A DNA stretch of 64,000 nt from Pseudomonas sp. 5P_3.1_Bac2 (GTDB taxonomy: Bacteria > Pseudomonadota > Gammaproteobacteria > Pseudomonadales > Pseudomonadaceae): the NCBI RefSeq assembly GCF_025465995.1, contig NZ_JANLNY010000006.1, positions 868,001 to 932,000 on the forward strand. Reading direction: 5' to 3'. The notes beneath the pieces were generated by a model. It saw only the letters and a program-made list of their open reading frames with translations. It ran no database searches and was not told the origin of the DNA. Below are positions 48,787 through 57,657 of the stretch, one piece after another (within the stretch, counting starts at the first letter, position 1; each line of letters begins with the position of its first letter). The position numbers and the translations under genes were made by a program.

Positions 48787-50561
48787 GCGCCCGCCTCCTG
48801 GCCATAGCCGCCCTGCTGCCATAAGGCGGCATAACGACCGTGCCGAGCCAACAGCTGGTGATGACTGCCCTGCTCGATTAGCTGGCCCTGTTCGAGCAGT
48901 AAAATCTGCCCGGCATGCTTGATGGTGTCCAGACGGTGGGCAATCACCAACACCGTGCGCCCTTGGGCAAAGCGCGACAGCGCCTGCTGGATTTGCAATT
49001 CGTTGTCGGCATCGGCTGCCGCGGTAGCTTCGTCCAGCACCAGAATCGGCGGATCGAGCAATACCGCGCGGGCGATGCTGACACGCTGCAGCTCGCCGCC
49101 AGAAAGTTGCACATCCTCACCCAGTACGGAGTCATAGCCTTTGGGCAGGCTGACGATCAGCTCATGGATATTAGCCAGGCGCGCGGCGGCTTCGATCTCC
49201 TCCTGCGTCGCGGCGGGCCGTCCCAAAGCAATGTTGTCGCGCAGGCTGGTGTGCAGCAAACGCACCTCCTGCAAGACAAAGCCAATGCGCTGATACAGCT
49301 GACTGCTGTCGATCTGCTTCAGATCGACACCGCCCAAGCTAATGCGCCCCTGCTGCGGATCAAAGAAACGCAGCAGCAAGCGCGCCAGGGTCGATTTCCC
49401 CGAGCCGGAGCTGCCCACCACCGCCGTGATGCTGCCGGGTTTCAACTCGAAACTGAGATCCTTCAGCACCCATTGCTGGTCCTGATAGGCATAACTGACC
49501 TGCTCAAAACGCACGCGGTTATCCGCCGGCAGTTGCCCGGCGCCGGGCGCGACCTGGGCCAGCAACGGCGTGTGCAGCAAGCGCTGCACGCGTTCGGCGG
49601 CAGCGCGGGCACTGCCTAAGTCATGGCTGATATAGCTGAGCAGTAACAGCGGTGCACACAGCCCCGGCGCCACCAGCACAAAGGGCAACACGTCGACCGG
49701 GCTTAGCCAATTGAGCAGAACCATCAGCGTACCGCCCGCCAACACCACACTCAGTACGGCCACCGGGGTGATCAGCGCGTGGGCATTGGCCATGGCGCTG
49801 ACCAGCGGCCGGGTAAAGTCTTTAAAGGCTGCGGCAAAAGCATTCACCGCAGTGCGGTAACTGCTGCTGGCTTGGCCTTGCACGGCAAAGGCTTTGACCT
49901 CGGGGATGCCGTTGACGAACTCAACCACGGCGTTGTTGATGCGCGTCATGCCGGCGCCAAACGAGGCCATATTGGCTGCGCTGGCCTTGGTCGCCCGGGC
50001 GTAAAACAGGAAGAACAGTGGAAATGGCAGCAACGCCACGATGGCCAGGCGCCAATCCATAGCGAACAGATAAAGCACCGAAATCCCCACCGCGCCAACG
50101 CAACGGCCCAAGGTGGTGAAATAGTGTGCGCTAAGGCTATGCAGGGTGCCGATATCGTCCTGCAGCGCTTGCTTGACTTCCCCTGCCGCGCGCTCGGTAA
50201 ACCAACCTAAAGCCACCTGGCCCAGACGCTGGCTGATGCGTCGGCGCAGGTCCGCGGTGAGTTGGTTATCAGCCAGATGGGCCTGACTTTCGCCCAAGGT
50301 TTGCAGGCCCATGCCTAGGAACAGACTGACTAAGCTGACGCTCAGCAATGGCCACAGTTGCTGTGCCTGCCAAGGCCCCGCGCCTGCTTGCCAATGGGTT
50401 AAAGCCTGTTGCGCCAGCTGAGTGATGGCAGCCAGCGGCACCAAGGTCAACATCGCGCCCAGTGCCGCCAGCGCGGCGGCCAAGCCTAAACGCTGACGGA
50501 TTGGCCGTAAAACCTGCTTCAGGCTGCTGGCCGTAGCCGCAACTTGTTCATCCTTGCTCAT
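48780..50561 (-). CDS. ABC exporter-type half-transporter, subunit 1
   Basis: 593 residues from the ATG at 50561, after GGGAGTGGGG. The layout is the same as its partner: a transmembrane domain, then Walker A VGSSGSGKSTLARLLLRF, Q-loop VLQEVRLLHTSLR, signature LSGGELQRVSIARAVLL, Walker B ILVLDEATAAAD and an H-loop VIAHRLDTI. The Walker B glutamate is kept in both subunits, so both sites may be active. It is the second gene of the operon, 51 bp after the sigma-factor gene. Its place beside siderophore importer and NRPS genes suggests siderophore or ferri-siderophore transport. Confidence 0.9.
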   Translation of the reverse strand: MSKDEQVAATASSLKQVLRPIRQRLGLAAALAALGAMLTLVPLAAITQLAQQALTHWQAGAGPWQAQQLWPLLSVSLVSLFLGMGLQTLGESQAHLADNQLTADLRRRISQRLGQVALGWFTERAAGEVKQALQDDIGTLHSLSAHYFTTLGRCVGAVGISVLYLFAMDWRLAIVALLPFPLFFLFYARATKASAANMASFGAGMTRINNAVVEFVNGIPEVKAFAVQGQASSSYRTAVNAFAAAFKDFTRPLVSAMANAHALITPVAVLSVVLAGGTLMVLLNWLSPVDVLPFVLVAPGLCAPLLLLSYISHDLGSARAAAERVQRLLHTPLLAQVAPGAGQLPADNRVRFEQVSYAYQDQQWVLKDLSFELKPGSITAVVGSSGSGKSTLARLLLRFFDPQQGRISLGGVDLKQIDSSQLYQRIGFVLQEVRLLHTSLRDNIALGRPAATQEEIEAAARLANIHELIVSLPKGYDSVLGEDVQLSGGELQRVSIARAVLLDPPILVLDEATAAADADNELQIQQALSRFAQGRTVLVIAHRLDTIKHAGQILLLEQGQLIEQGSHHQLLARHGRYAALWQQGGYGQEAGAC

Positions 50562-50611
50562 CCCCACTCCCTGTTGATTAACGCTGATCGGCGTCAATAG
50601 CTAATGGCTAG

Positions 50612-51130
50612 TTAAGCCATGGCACCGCTTGTGACCTGCTGGCAGGCCTTAAGCGCGGCCGCGATGTATTTCTCCACCGATGACACCGAGACCTGTAATT
50701 GCTCGGCGATAGCCCGGTGGCCCAAGCCGTCTAAACGGCTGAGCAGCAAGGCATCGCGAGTGTTGGCGGGCTTGTTGTGAAGCAGCGTGTCGATCTCCAC
50801 CAGCGCTTCGCCGACCAAGGCCCGGGCCTCTTCTGAGGGAGCTTGGGCTTCGGGCACTTCGCCCAGGCCTTGCAGGTAGCAGGTTTCGACGCGGCGCCGG
50901 CGATACAGATCAATCACCAAACCTTTGGCGATTTGACTCAAATGGCAGCGGCACAACTCAGCCGTGGGCAGTTGGCCACGGCGCAGCAGGAGTAGGTAGA
51001 CGTCTTGGGCGAGGTCCGCCGCATCCACGGCGTTACCCAATTTGCGCCGCAGTAAGCGGCACAGCCAGCTGTGATGTTCAACATAGAGTTTTTGTAGTTG
51101 TTGCTGAAACGCGAACGATCCGCTGTCCAC
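50612..51130 (-). CDS. ECF-type (FecI-like) sigma factor
   Basis: 172 residues from a GTG at 51130, preceded by AAAGGAG; a longer frame would begin inside the Fur-box-like sequence. Region 2 spans about residues 20-85 (GNAVDAADLAQDVYLLLLRR with the DLAQDVYL core typical of iron-starvation sigmas). Region 4 is LSRLDGLGHRAIAEQL and VSVSSVEKYIAAALKACQ. It is of the FecI/FpvI/PvdS kind. It heads the uptake/export operon, while the receptor has an STN domain, but no FecR-type anti-sigma gene is visible in the window. It may direct the NRPS genes under iron limitation. Confidence 0.88.
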   Translation of the reverse strand: MDSGSFAFQQQLQKLYVEHHSWLCRLLRRKLGNAVDAADLAQDVYLLLLRRGQLPTAELCRCHLSQIAKGLVIDLYRRRRVETCYLQGLGEVPEAQAPSEEARALVGEALVEIDTLLHNKPANTRDALLLSRLDGLGHRAIAEQLQVSVSSVEKYIAAALKACQQVTSGAMA

Positions 51131-51428
51131 CTTGGCTCTCCTTTGCCAACCCTGCATCTGCTGACTTTGACTGATCCTAATAGAAATGATAATTACTATC
51201 AATTAGTTATTGTCTAGTCGTTCTACACACAGTTAGCACTCATGTGCACGCAGAGGCTCTGGAATAGTGTTCTACAAGATTACAACACTTCAGCATTACC
51301 CAGGCAAACCATGCCCGGCATCGCGTCTTAAGCCTAAGGAGTTCAGTTACCTCGCAGTCAGCTAGCACCAACGAGCCTATACATCGGGCGCATGCGCCCA
51401 TTTTCAGTACCCTAGGTGGAACCTATCC
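51131..51428. other. Divergent promoter region of the siderophore cluster
   Basis: 298 bp between the sigma-factor start and the divergent NRPS gene. It holds the best Fur-box match in the window (51187-51201). No other motif or small gene is seen in the NRPS-proximal part. Confidence 0.6.
51187..51201. promoter_or_regulatory. Fur box between ECF sigma and NRPS genes
   Basis: TGATAAT-T-ACTATCA matches the 7-1-7 Fur model TGATAAT-n-ATTATCA at 13 of 14 positions. It lies 57 bp upstream of the sigma GTG and about 230 bp from the divergent NRPS start, so it could repress the sigma gene strongly and perhaps both directions. Confidence 0.8.
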
Positions 51429-54146
51429 ATGATGGAAAACATCCCAAACGCCGCCCCCCATCTGCCCGTCAGCCTGTATCAGGAACAACTCTGGCTGATC
51501 CAGCAACAACAGCCCCAGCAGTGCTTTCAGCAACTACGTGCGTGGCGTTTAGCCGCAGCGGTAGATATCAATCGCCTGACTGCTGCCATCCACAGCGTGG
51601 TCACGGCCACCCCTGCCCTCAGCAGCCGCTTGGTATTCAGCGACGATGGGGATTTGCAGCATCTGGCGTCGCCCCAGAGGTCCAGTGGCTGGAAGCTGTT
51701 GCAAGCGCCCTCCACGGCTGCCGCGCAGCAATTGCTGCTGAGTCAACAAGCGGCGCCCTGGGATGCCGAACAGCAGCCACCCTTTCAAGCGCTGCTGGTG
51801 ATCACCCCTGAGCAATGTGTGCTGGGCCTGTTAGTGCACCGACTGCTGGATGAGCAGTTCAGTCCTGAGCAAGTGCTGCGCGCCATCGACAATACCTACC
51901 ACGGCCAAGCGCTGAACCTGGCGCCACAAACCACGCCTTTGCTCGTGCCACAGTCCACCGACAATGCGCCTATTCACTGGCTGCGCAGCGAGCCAAGCGC
52001 GGTGCTTATCCGCAGCTCTTACGCCGCGCCCTATAGCCAACCCCTGACTCAGCACTGGCACAGCCGTATCAGCGGGCTTACAGCGACCCAGCTCGCCGTG
52101 CTTTTTGCGCTGTTTATCGCCAAGCAAGGCCAGCAACCGGCCCTTGGTTTGCAGGTCCGCCAGCACAGCGGTCTTAGCCGCTTGGTGCTGGGGCCGTTAT
52201 GCAGCGAACAAAGCATTGGCAAAGCCATCAGCGAGCAGACCGACAGTGATCAACGCCTGCTGAACAACGCACAATTGCCCTGGCTTTATGTTCAGCTTTG
52301 CCCGGCAGCCGAGCGGCTACACAGTGAGTTGTTTGATGAAGAACTGCTGCTGCCCAGCGCCGAACAGCGCCCGGATTTAGAGCTGAGTATTACGCCGAAC
52401 GGCGATCAGCTAGCGCTGCGCTTAAGCACCGGTGCAGCGGTTAACCCGGCCCTTGCGGAACAATTGCTGCGCAGCTTCTTAAGCCAGCTGGCCGGTCATA
52501 GCGGCGTGGCACTGCCACCACTTATTGCCCCACCTAGCCAGCCAGCCGGGGCGCTAAGTCCTGAGCAGACCGCGCAAATTATTCTGCAGCAATTTCGCAG
52601 CGCGCTGGATGAACCGACGATGCAAGTGGGCGACGACTTTTTTGATTTCGGCGGCCATTCCCTGCTGGCCACGCGCATCATCGGCAAACTGCAAAACCAA
52701 CACGGCATCGAGCTGCAATTCAATGACTTCTTCAGCGCGCCGACCGCCCAGCAGTTGGCCGCTTGTGCGCAGTTTAGCCAGCCCAAATCCAGCCACGCGC
52801 AAACCCCCACCAGCCTTGAGCTAAAAAGCCCGCTGGCCTTGGCTCAGGCGACGTTATGGCGGGCGTATAAGGCCTTTGATTTCGGTAAGATTTTTAACTT
52901 GCCCTTTGCCGTGCACTTTCTCGAGCCCGTGGATGAAGAGGTGTTCAAGCAAGCCTTCAGCGATCTGCTGATTCGTCATGCCAGCCTGCGCACCCTGTAC
53001 AACGAGGCCGACGGTGTGGCCTATCAGCAGTTAGTGCCGGTCGCCGAGCTGGATCAATACCAATGGTTTTGGTCGAGCGCCGAAAGTGTCGGCTTAAGCG
53101 TCAAGGACGAAGCTCAGCATCAGTTCGATCTGACCCGCGAGCTGCCGCTGCGCGTGCGTTTCTTTACCGATGCGCAGAGCCAGCAGCAGAGCTTGTCGTT
53201 GCTGGTGCAGCATATGGCGATTGATGAATGGTCGCTTAACGTCATGCTCGATGAGCTGGCCCACGCCTATCTCGCCCGCGCCAAAGGTCAAACACCGGTG
53301 TGGTCAACGGAGGCGGCGTCCTTCCATGATTTCGCCCGCGAACAAGTGCGTCAGGGTCTGGACCTGCAGCATCTGAAGTACTGGACCAGCATGCTGCGCG
53401 ATGCCACCCGTGGTCTAAACCTGCCACTTACACCTGAAGAAGCCCAAGCCGGCCAATCTTCCGGGGTGGCCGCCGATTGGTTGGCAATCACACCCAGCCA
53501 AGCCACCATCGACAAGCTGTACAGCGTCGCCCGCGAACAGCAGTCGTCGCTGTTTAGTCTGGTCTACAGCGCCATCGCCATTGCCCTGCATAAGTTGGGA
53601 CAGCTGCCAGACCTGATCATCGGCACCTCCGCCTCCGGGCGCAGTGAGGCGCAGTACCACCAGAGCGTCGGCTACTTCACCACCATGGTTGCCCACCGCG
53701 TGCAGTTCAGCGGCCAACACAGCGTGGCGCAGTTGATCAAACAGGTGACCCAGACCATCAATACCTCCATGCCCTACGCCGACGTGCCGCTGGAGCATAT
53801 CCAGCAGGCCCTGGGCATGACCGCCGCCGATGGCTTGCTGTTTGATGTCTATGTGCAGATCCACGCCGACAACGCCCTAAACGGCGAGCTGCGCAGCCCC
53901 GAAGGCAAAGCGATCCGCTACCGGCAAATTGACCCGGATAAAACCGAATCGATGTTCGGCCTGCAGTTCGAGATTATGGAGAACTTCCTCGACGGCCAGC
54001 GTTGCCTGCGCTTGCTGCTTACCCATCGTCTGGAACGTTATCCCCATGCCCTGGCGCAGCGCATCAGCCGCAGCATTGAGCAGTTGCTGGAGCGCTTTAC
54101 CCAGGACGATCTTAACCACCTGAGTCTGGCCCAGATCGAGCTGTAA
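51429..54146 (+). CDS. NRPS protein: degenerate C domain - carrier - condensation domain (AngM/BasB-like)
   Basis: 905 residues; AGGTGG is nine bases before the ATG at 51429 (a second ATG follows). Residues 1 to about 370 resemble a condensation domain but its HHxxxDG site reads HRLLDE at 137-142, so it is probably inactive or structural. A peptidyl carrier domain follows, with the phosphopantetheine serine intact (FDFGGHSLLATRI, Ser411). From about 455 to the end is a condensation domain whose active site reads QHMAIDEWS: the second, catalytic His595 and the Asp are kept, while the first His and the Gly differ. AngM and BasB are carrier-condensation proteins that release the chain onto an N-hydroxy amine. 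This one would hold the amino-acid residue loaded in trans and do that step. Confidence 0.85.
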   Translation: MMENIPNAAPHLPVSLYQEQLWLIQQQQPQQCFQQLRAWRLAAAVDINRLTAAIHSVVTATPALSSRLVFSDDGDLQHLASPQRSSGWKLLQAPSTAAAQQLLLSQQAAPWDAEQQPPFQALLVITPEQCVLGLLVHRLLDEQFSPEQVLRAIDNTYHGQALNLAPQTTPLLVPQSTDNAPIHWLRSEPSAVLIRSSYAAPYSQPLTQHWHSRISGLTATQLAVLFALFIAKQGQQPALGLQVRQHSGLSRLVLGPLCSEQSIGKAISEQTDSDQRLLNNAQLPWLYVQLCPAAERLHSELFDEELLLPSAEQRPDLELSITPNGDQLALRLSTGAAVNPALAEQLLRSFLSQLAGHSGVALPPLIAPPSQPAGALSPEQTAQIILQQFRSALDEPTMQVGDDFFDFGGHSLLATRIIGKLQNQHGIELQFNDFFSAPTAQQLAACAQFSQPKSSHAQTPTSLELKSPLALAQATLWRAYKAFDFGKIFNLPFAVHFLEPVDEEVFKQAFSDLLIRHASLRTLYNEADGVAYQQLVPVAELDQYQWFWSSAESVGLSVKDEAQHQFDLTRELPLRVRFFTDAQSQQQSLSLLVQHMAIDEWSLNVMLDELAHAYLARAKGQTPVWSTEAASFHDFAREQVRQGLDLQHLKYWTSMLRDATRGLNLPLTPEEAQAGQSSGVAADWLAITPSQATIDKLYSVAREQQSSLFSLVYSAIAIALHKLGQLPDLIIGTSASGRSEAQYHQSVGYFTTMVAHRVQFSGQHSVAQLIKQVTQTINTSMPYADVPLEHIQQALGMTAADGLLFDVYVQIHADNALNGELRSPEGKAIRYRQIDPDKTESMFGLQFEIMENFLDGQRCLRLLLTHRLERYPHALAQRISRSIEQLLERFTQDDLNHLSLAQIEL

Positions 54147-54170
54147 TAAGCACCATACTCCGACCATTAA

Positions 54171-54204
54171 AAAGCCCTTGCTGAGTTCAATCGGCAAGGG
54201 CTTT
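54171..54204. terminator. Bidirectional terminator between NRPS and MFS genes
   Basis: A perfect 11-bp stem (AAAGCCCTTGC and GCAAGGGCTTT, 12-nt loop). On the minus strand it is followed by TTTTTAA, so it terminates the MFS transcript; on the plus strand it lies 25 bp after the NRPS stop. Confidence 0.75.
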
Positions 54205-54352
54205 GACTTCCCCCAAGTTTTGCGCCACTCAAAACTTGGGTTTATCCATAAACTGCATTGAGTTCGGCTGTTGCACAAAATCGACTAGTGTACCCTCCAT
54301 GACCAAATAATTAAACGCATGTTAACCTGATGTGTTTTTTGCCGGCACGCTT

Positions 54353-55585
54353 CTATGCAAAATTTCCTAACCGATGTTTTCGTAAAATTAGAAAAGACAA
54401 AGCGGTTATGGAGCACGAAATGAGTGCAATTAAACAAAAAACCCTATTTAATGAATAATACTCAAGCAATAACCCAGCAATTAGCGCCCCAAAACCAGAC
54501 CCAACATTAAAAGCCATGCCTATTAAGGCATTAGCTTCATTAAAAAATTCAGGCTTAAATAAATTCGGAACACTGACAAAGGCAGTAATAAACATTGGCG
54601 TCATTGCAAGACCAATAAAGAAGGCGATTACAATAGCAAATATAGAAGAGGCTACAAAACCCATAAAAATCGTGATCAAACCTACAATCGCCGGCATAAT
54701 CAAATATGCGAAATTAGAAAATTTTTCAGGAATTTTAGCCTTTCCATATAGCAACCCTCCAACAATCCCCGCCAGCGAAATAACAGCAACTAAAATCCCT
54801 GTAAAAGAAGCTGTCACATGGCTGCTGGACCAAGCGGCAAATGATATGGTGCAAAATCCTATTACTAATGAAAATCCAAACATAGGTATCGTTAGCGCCA
54901 ACCCTCCAGTAGATATCAAGAGTGATTTTTTCAGAGTATTTTGAGTTTCAGATTTAGTTGCCTTTTTTCCAAAAACACCCCACACATCTCGTCCTGCTCT
55001 AAACGCAAAAAAGAACAGAGAAACTGTGCTCATAGCAACAGCTAAGCCGCCCAATGCGATGGCCCATTGCGGACCTACCGTACTCCAAACCAGAGCAACC
55101 AATAGAGGGGTACATACAAATACACATTCCTCTAGAGTCGAGTCTAATGTATGTAGCAACTTTCTCTCGGTCTCATTCTTAGATATTATCGACCATACCG
55201 AACGCAACACCACACCATTTAGCGGCGCAATTAAAGACGCAACCATGACAAGAAAAAACCCCAACAAAGAACCTGTAACATCATTAAAAAAGAATGCCGC
55301 CGAAACTATCAATATAGTCGTTAATAGCGCCATAACAGGAAGAGTATTCCTGGGGCTATACTTGTCAATAATCCTCCCTCTCCATGGTGAAGTAAGAGAT
55401 GAAAAAATCATAAAGCAGACTGAAACGATACCAGCCGACAAAAACTTATCATTTTGTAAATAGATTGCACTTAATCCAAACGGAATGAGTCCTGCAGCAA
55501 GTCTTCCTAAGCTTACTGATAGCAATAACCCAGCAAACCCCGGCCTCATAAACAACTCTCTATATGAAATTCGACTTTCAATCAT
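54353..55585 (-). CDS. AT-rich MFS transporter within the siderophore cluster
   Basis: 410 residues, twelve hydrophobic segments. The MFS signature region is SPWRGRIIDKYSPRNTLPVM. A DSTLEECVFVCTPLLVALVW helix resembles sugar-phosphate/drug exporters of the SET/MefA type, but I cannot name the family. The DNA is strikingly AT-rich compared with both flanking NRPS genes, with A/T-ending codons, so it was probably acquired separately. The ribosome site is weak. ATTATCA at 55601-55607 just upstream may be half of a Fur site. The position suggests siderophore export, but a different substrate is possible. Confidence 0.8.
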   Translation of the reverse strand: MIESRISYRELFMRPGFAGLLLSVSLGRLAAGLIPFGLSAIYLQNDKFLSAGIVSVCFMIFSSLTSPWRGRIIDKYSPRNTLPVMALLTTILIVSAAFFFNDVTGSLLGFFLVMVASLIAPLNGVVLRSVWSIISKNETERKLLHTLDSTLEECVFVCTPLLVALVWSTVGPQWAIALGGLAVAMSTVSLFFFAFRAGRDVWGVFGKKATKSETQNTLKKSLLISTGGLALTIPMFGFSLVIGFCTISFAAWSSSHVTASFTGILVAVISLAGIVGGLLYGKAKIPEKFSNFAYLIMPAIVGLITIFMGFVASSIFAIVIAFFIGLAMTPMFITAFVSVPNLFKPEFFNEANALIGMAFNVGSGFGALIAGLLLEYYSLNRVFCLIALISCSITALSFLILRKHRLGNFA

Positions 55586-55708
55586 CGAAACTTCAACTCT
55601 ATTATCATTTAAGCCTGCTCCAAATTTTCAAAATATCTACACCTTCATCTATAAACGAATCATCCTCGGGTCCATTCGACTCGCTTGACTCTATCAACAA
55701 CTACCCCT

Positions 55709-56002
55709 TCATACGCCTTGGCGCAACTCTAGCAATGATATTATCGCCAGCCAAAATAGGACAAAATAATATTCAAAAACCCTCTTGGCAGCTGGCTTAT
55801 ATGCTTTAAGCAAGTACCGCTTACCAAAAGTTCTTTCTAGTCGCGGCCGATACCATAATAATGAATCGAATGAAGATAAAGGGACTAGTTTATTTTCCCT
55901 TAATCCCACATATGAATGAGCACGACTGGAAATACAAGCAGGACACTCCCAACCATCAACAGTAATCGACTTTAAATCCAGTTCACTTACTGCGCCACGG
56001 GG
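55709..56002 (-). pseudogene. Truncated AT-rich ORF remnant, family uncertain
   Basis: An open frame of 97 codons with no ATG before residue 32 (a GTG at 55909) and a stop directly upstream. The translation contains ITVDGWECPACISSRAHSYV, then LVPLSSFDSLLWYRPRL, a basic stretch and a hydrophobic end, FVLFWLAIISLL. The VDGxxCPAC start is reminiscent of the DGxCPxC motif of DCC/DUF393 thiol oxidoreductases, but with one extra residue, so that link is weak. Lack of a start and its AT-rich base use suggest the 3' part of a gene brought in with the MFS gene and then cut. Confidence 0.35.
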
Positions 56003-56178
56003 TTAGACCGCGTGCTATACGAAATTACTGGGGGGCACACTAAACCTTAGCGCAGCACCCAAGGCAGCCTGCATTTGACCCTCAGTTGCATCCCCACGCT
56101 GCGCGTCAGAACCACGACGAAGTACATCGCAACTAGCGTGGCAATACGCAGCCTGGCCACCAAGCTTCGGCAAATAAT

Positions 56179-56204
56179 GGTGGATGGGTAAGGCGCCATC
56201 CACC
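56179..56204. repeat. Palindromic extragenic element
   Basis: A 9-bp inverted repeat GGTGGATGG / CCATCCACC with an 8-nt spacer, directly preceded on the minus strand by GTAG. It looks like the extragenic GTAGGGTGGAT palindromes found in many pseudomonads, a remembered pattern only. It lies 56 bp past the monooxygenase stop and could aid transcript ending. Confidence 0.45.
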
Positions 56205-56259
56205 CTACTCGCTGCTTTTTAAGCAGACCTTATCGAGAGCAGGTCTTGCGGGACAAAAC

Positions 56260-57576
56260 CTAGCCCGGCGGTAAGCCGTAGTGTTGGAAGGCACTGCGCG
56301 CCAACAGGCGGTAATGCTTGCGGCCCAGTAGCTGGTTGATGATATGGGCGTTACGCCCGGCACCGATGCCCAGGTCCGGCGAGCCGACGCCGTGCTGGAA
56401 GATCTCGGCGTTGTGTACAAAGATCTGTCCGGCGCCGCCATCGATGCGCTGGGCGCGGAAGTCGCTATCGACAATGCAGTCGCCCTGCTCATCGATGGCC
56501 AGCACGCTGTCTTTAAGACGCTCAAACCACTGCGGCCAGGCATGGGCATAACCGGTGGCAGCCACCACCGCATCGGTGGCCAGACTGCCGGCTTGGTTAA
56601 GCTGCTGATGCTGGAACTGCACCTGGGCCCAACCCGTTTGCGTGCCTGCGACTATGTCCTCCACCGCGCAGTTGGAATACAGCGCCAGGCCCGGATCACG
56701 GCCGCCGATGGAGCGTTCATAGAGCAGATCGAAGATATCCGCGATGGTCGAGAAGCTGATGCCCTTGTACAGCAGGCCCTGCTTGGCCACCACCTCACGA
56801 CGGGTATCCCGCGGCAGGCTATGAAAGTAATCCATGTAGGCCGGGGTAAAGCACTCCTGGCCGAGTTTGGAATACTCCATGGGATGAAATCCCGGCGCCC
56901 GGGTTAGCCACTGAATCGACGCACCAGCCGCCACTCGCTCAGGTGTGAGCGCACTGAACAGGGCCAGCACGCACTCCGCCGCGCTCTGCCCCGAGCCGAT
57001 CACCGTAACTCGTTGGCAGCCCTGCAACAGCTGCTGATGCTGAGCAAATTCAGCCGAATGCACCAGCGGCACTTGGTTAACGCTACGCGCCCACTTAGGC
57101 AGGTGCGGCACGGTGCCGATACCTAGGGCCAGATGCTGGCTGCTGTACTCACGCTTAAGCCCCGACACGGATTGGCTGTGCAGGACAAAGCGCTGGCGGC
57201 CAGCGTCGTACTGCACATCAGCAACCTCCTCGCCAAAGCGGCAACTGGGCAACTGTTGCGAGGCCCAGCGACAGTAATGGTCGTACTCCAAGCGCGGCAC
57301 ATGGAAGTTCTCGTGGTAGTAAAACTGGAACAGCCGGTCGTGCTCGTGCAGGTAATTCAAATAGCTTAAGGGATGAGTCGGCTTGGCCATGGTCACCAAG
57401 TCGGCGAGAAACGGCACCTGTAAGGTGGTGCCCGGCAGCAACATGCCTGCATGCCAGCGAAACTCCGCTTTGCGCTCCAGAAACACCGCGCTTAGGTCGC
57501 TGTGTTCGGCCAGCAGCGCCGCCAAACCCAGGTTAAACGGGCCAATGCCAATCCCGGCAATATCGATATGAGTCAT
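56260..57576 (-). CDS. Flavin N-monooxygenase (IucD/PvdA/BasC family)
   Basis: 438 residues, full length for class B N-hydroxylating monooxygenases of siderophore pathways. FAD site DIAGIGIGPFNLGLAALL at the N-terminus; NADPH site VTVIGSGQSAAECVLAL in the middle; ATGYAHAWP near the C-terminus, the D/ATGY signature. Members hydroxylate ornithine, lysine, putrescine/cadaverine or histamine. In anguibactin, acinetobactin and pseudomonine pathways the equivalent enzyme makes N-hydroxyhistamine. No decarboxylase is visible here to fix the substrate. Strong ribosome site GAGGAAAGGAAGT. It follows the large NRPS gene by 81 bp on the same strand, so they likely share an operon. Confidence 0.88.
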   Translation of the reverse strand: MTHIDIAGIGIGPFNLGLAALLAEHSDLSAVFLERKAEFRWHAGMLLPGTTLQVPFLADLVTMAKPTHPLSYLNYLHEHDRLFQFYYHENFHVPRLEYDHYCRWASQQLPSCRFGEEVADVQYDAGRQRFVLHSQSVSGLKREYSSQHLALGIGTVPHLPKWARSVNQVPLVHSAEFAQHQQLLQGCQRVTVIGSGQSAAECVLALFSALTPERVAAGASIQWLTRAPGFHPMEYSKLGQECFTPAYMDYFHSLPRDTRREVVAKQGLLYKGISFSTIADIFDLLYERSIGGRDPGLALYSNCAVEDIVAGTQTGWAQVQFQHQQLNQAGSLATDAVVAATGYAHAWPQWFERLKDSVLAIDEQGDCIVDSDFRAQRIDGGAGQIFVHNAEIFQHGVGSPDLGIGAGRNAHIINQLLGRKHYRLLARSAFQHYGLPPG

Positions 57577-57657
57577 ACTTCCTTTCCTCGATGCGAATCA
57601 TGAGCACGCAAGGCGGTTAGTCCTTGCCCGCAGGTCGTCTGCCTGCGGTGTTATGGC

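Larger units (their letters stand above)
55586..56259. other. Non-coding patch with ORF remnant and palindromic repeat
   Basis: About 670 bp between the MFS and monooxygenase genes. The left part is AT-rich like the MFS gene; the right part is GC-rich with a palindromic element at 56179-56204. It contains the truncated frame at 55709-56002. No intact gene is supported. Confidence 0.5.

Noticed and set aside
54147..54352. A small gene downstream of the NRPS stop on the minus strand
   Set aside because: The open frame runs across the terminator and into the NRPS gene with no ribosome site.
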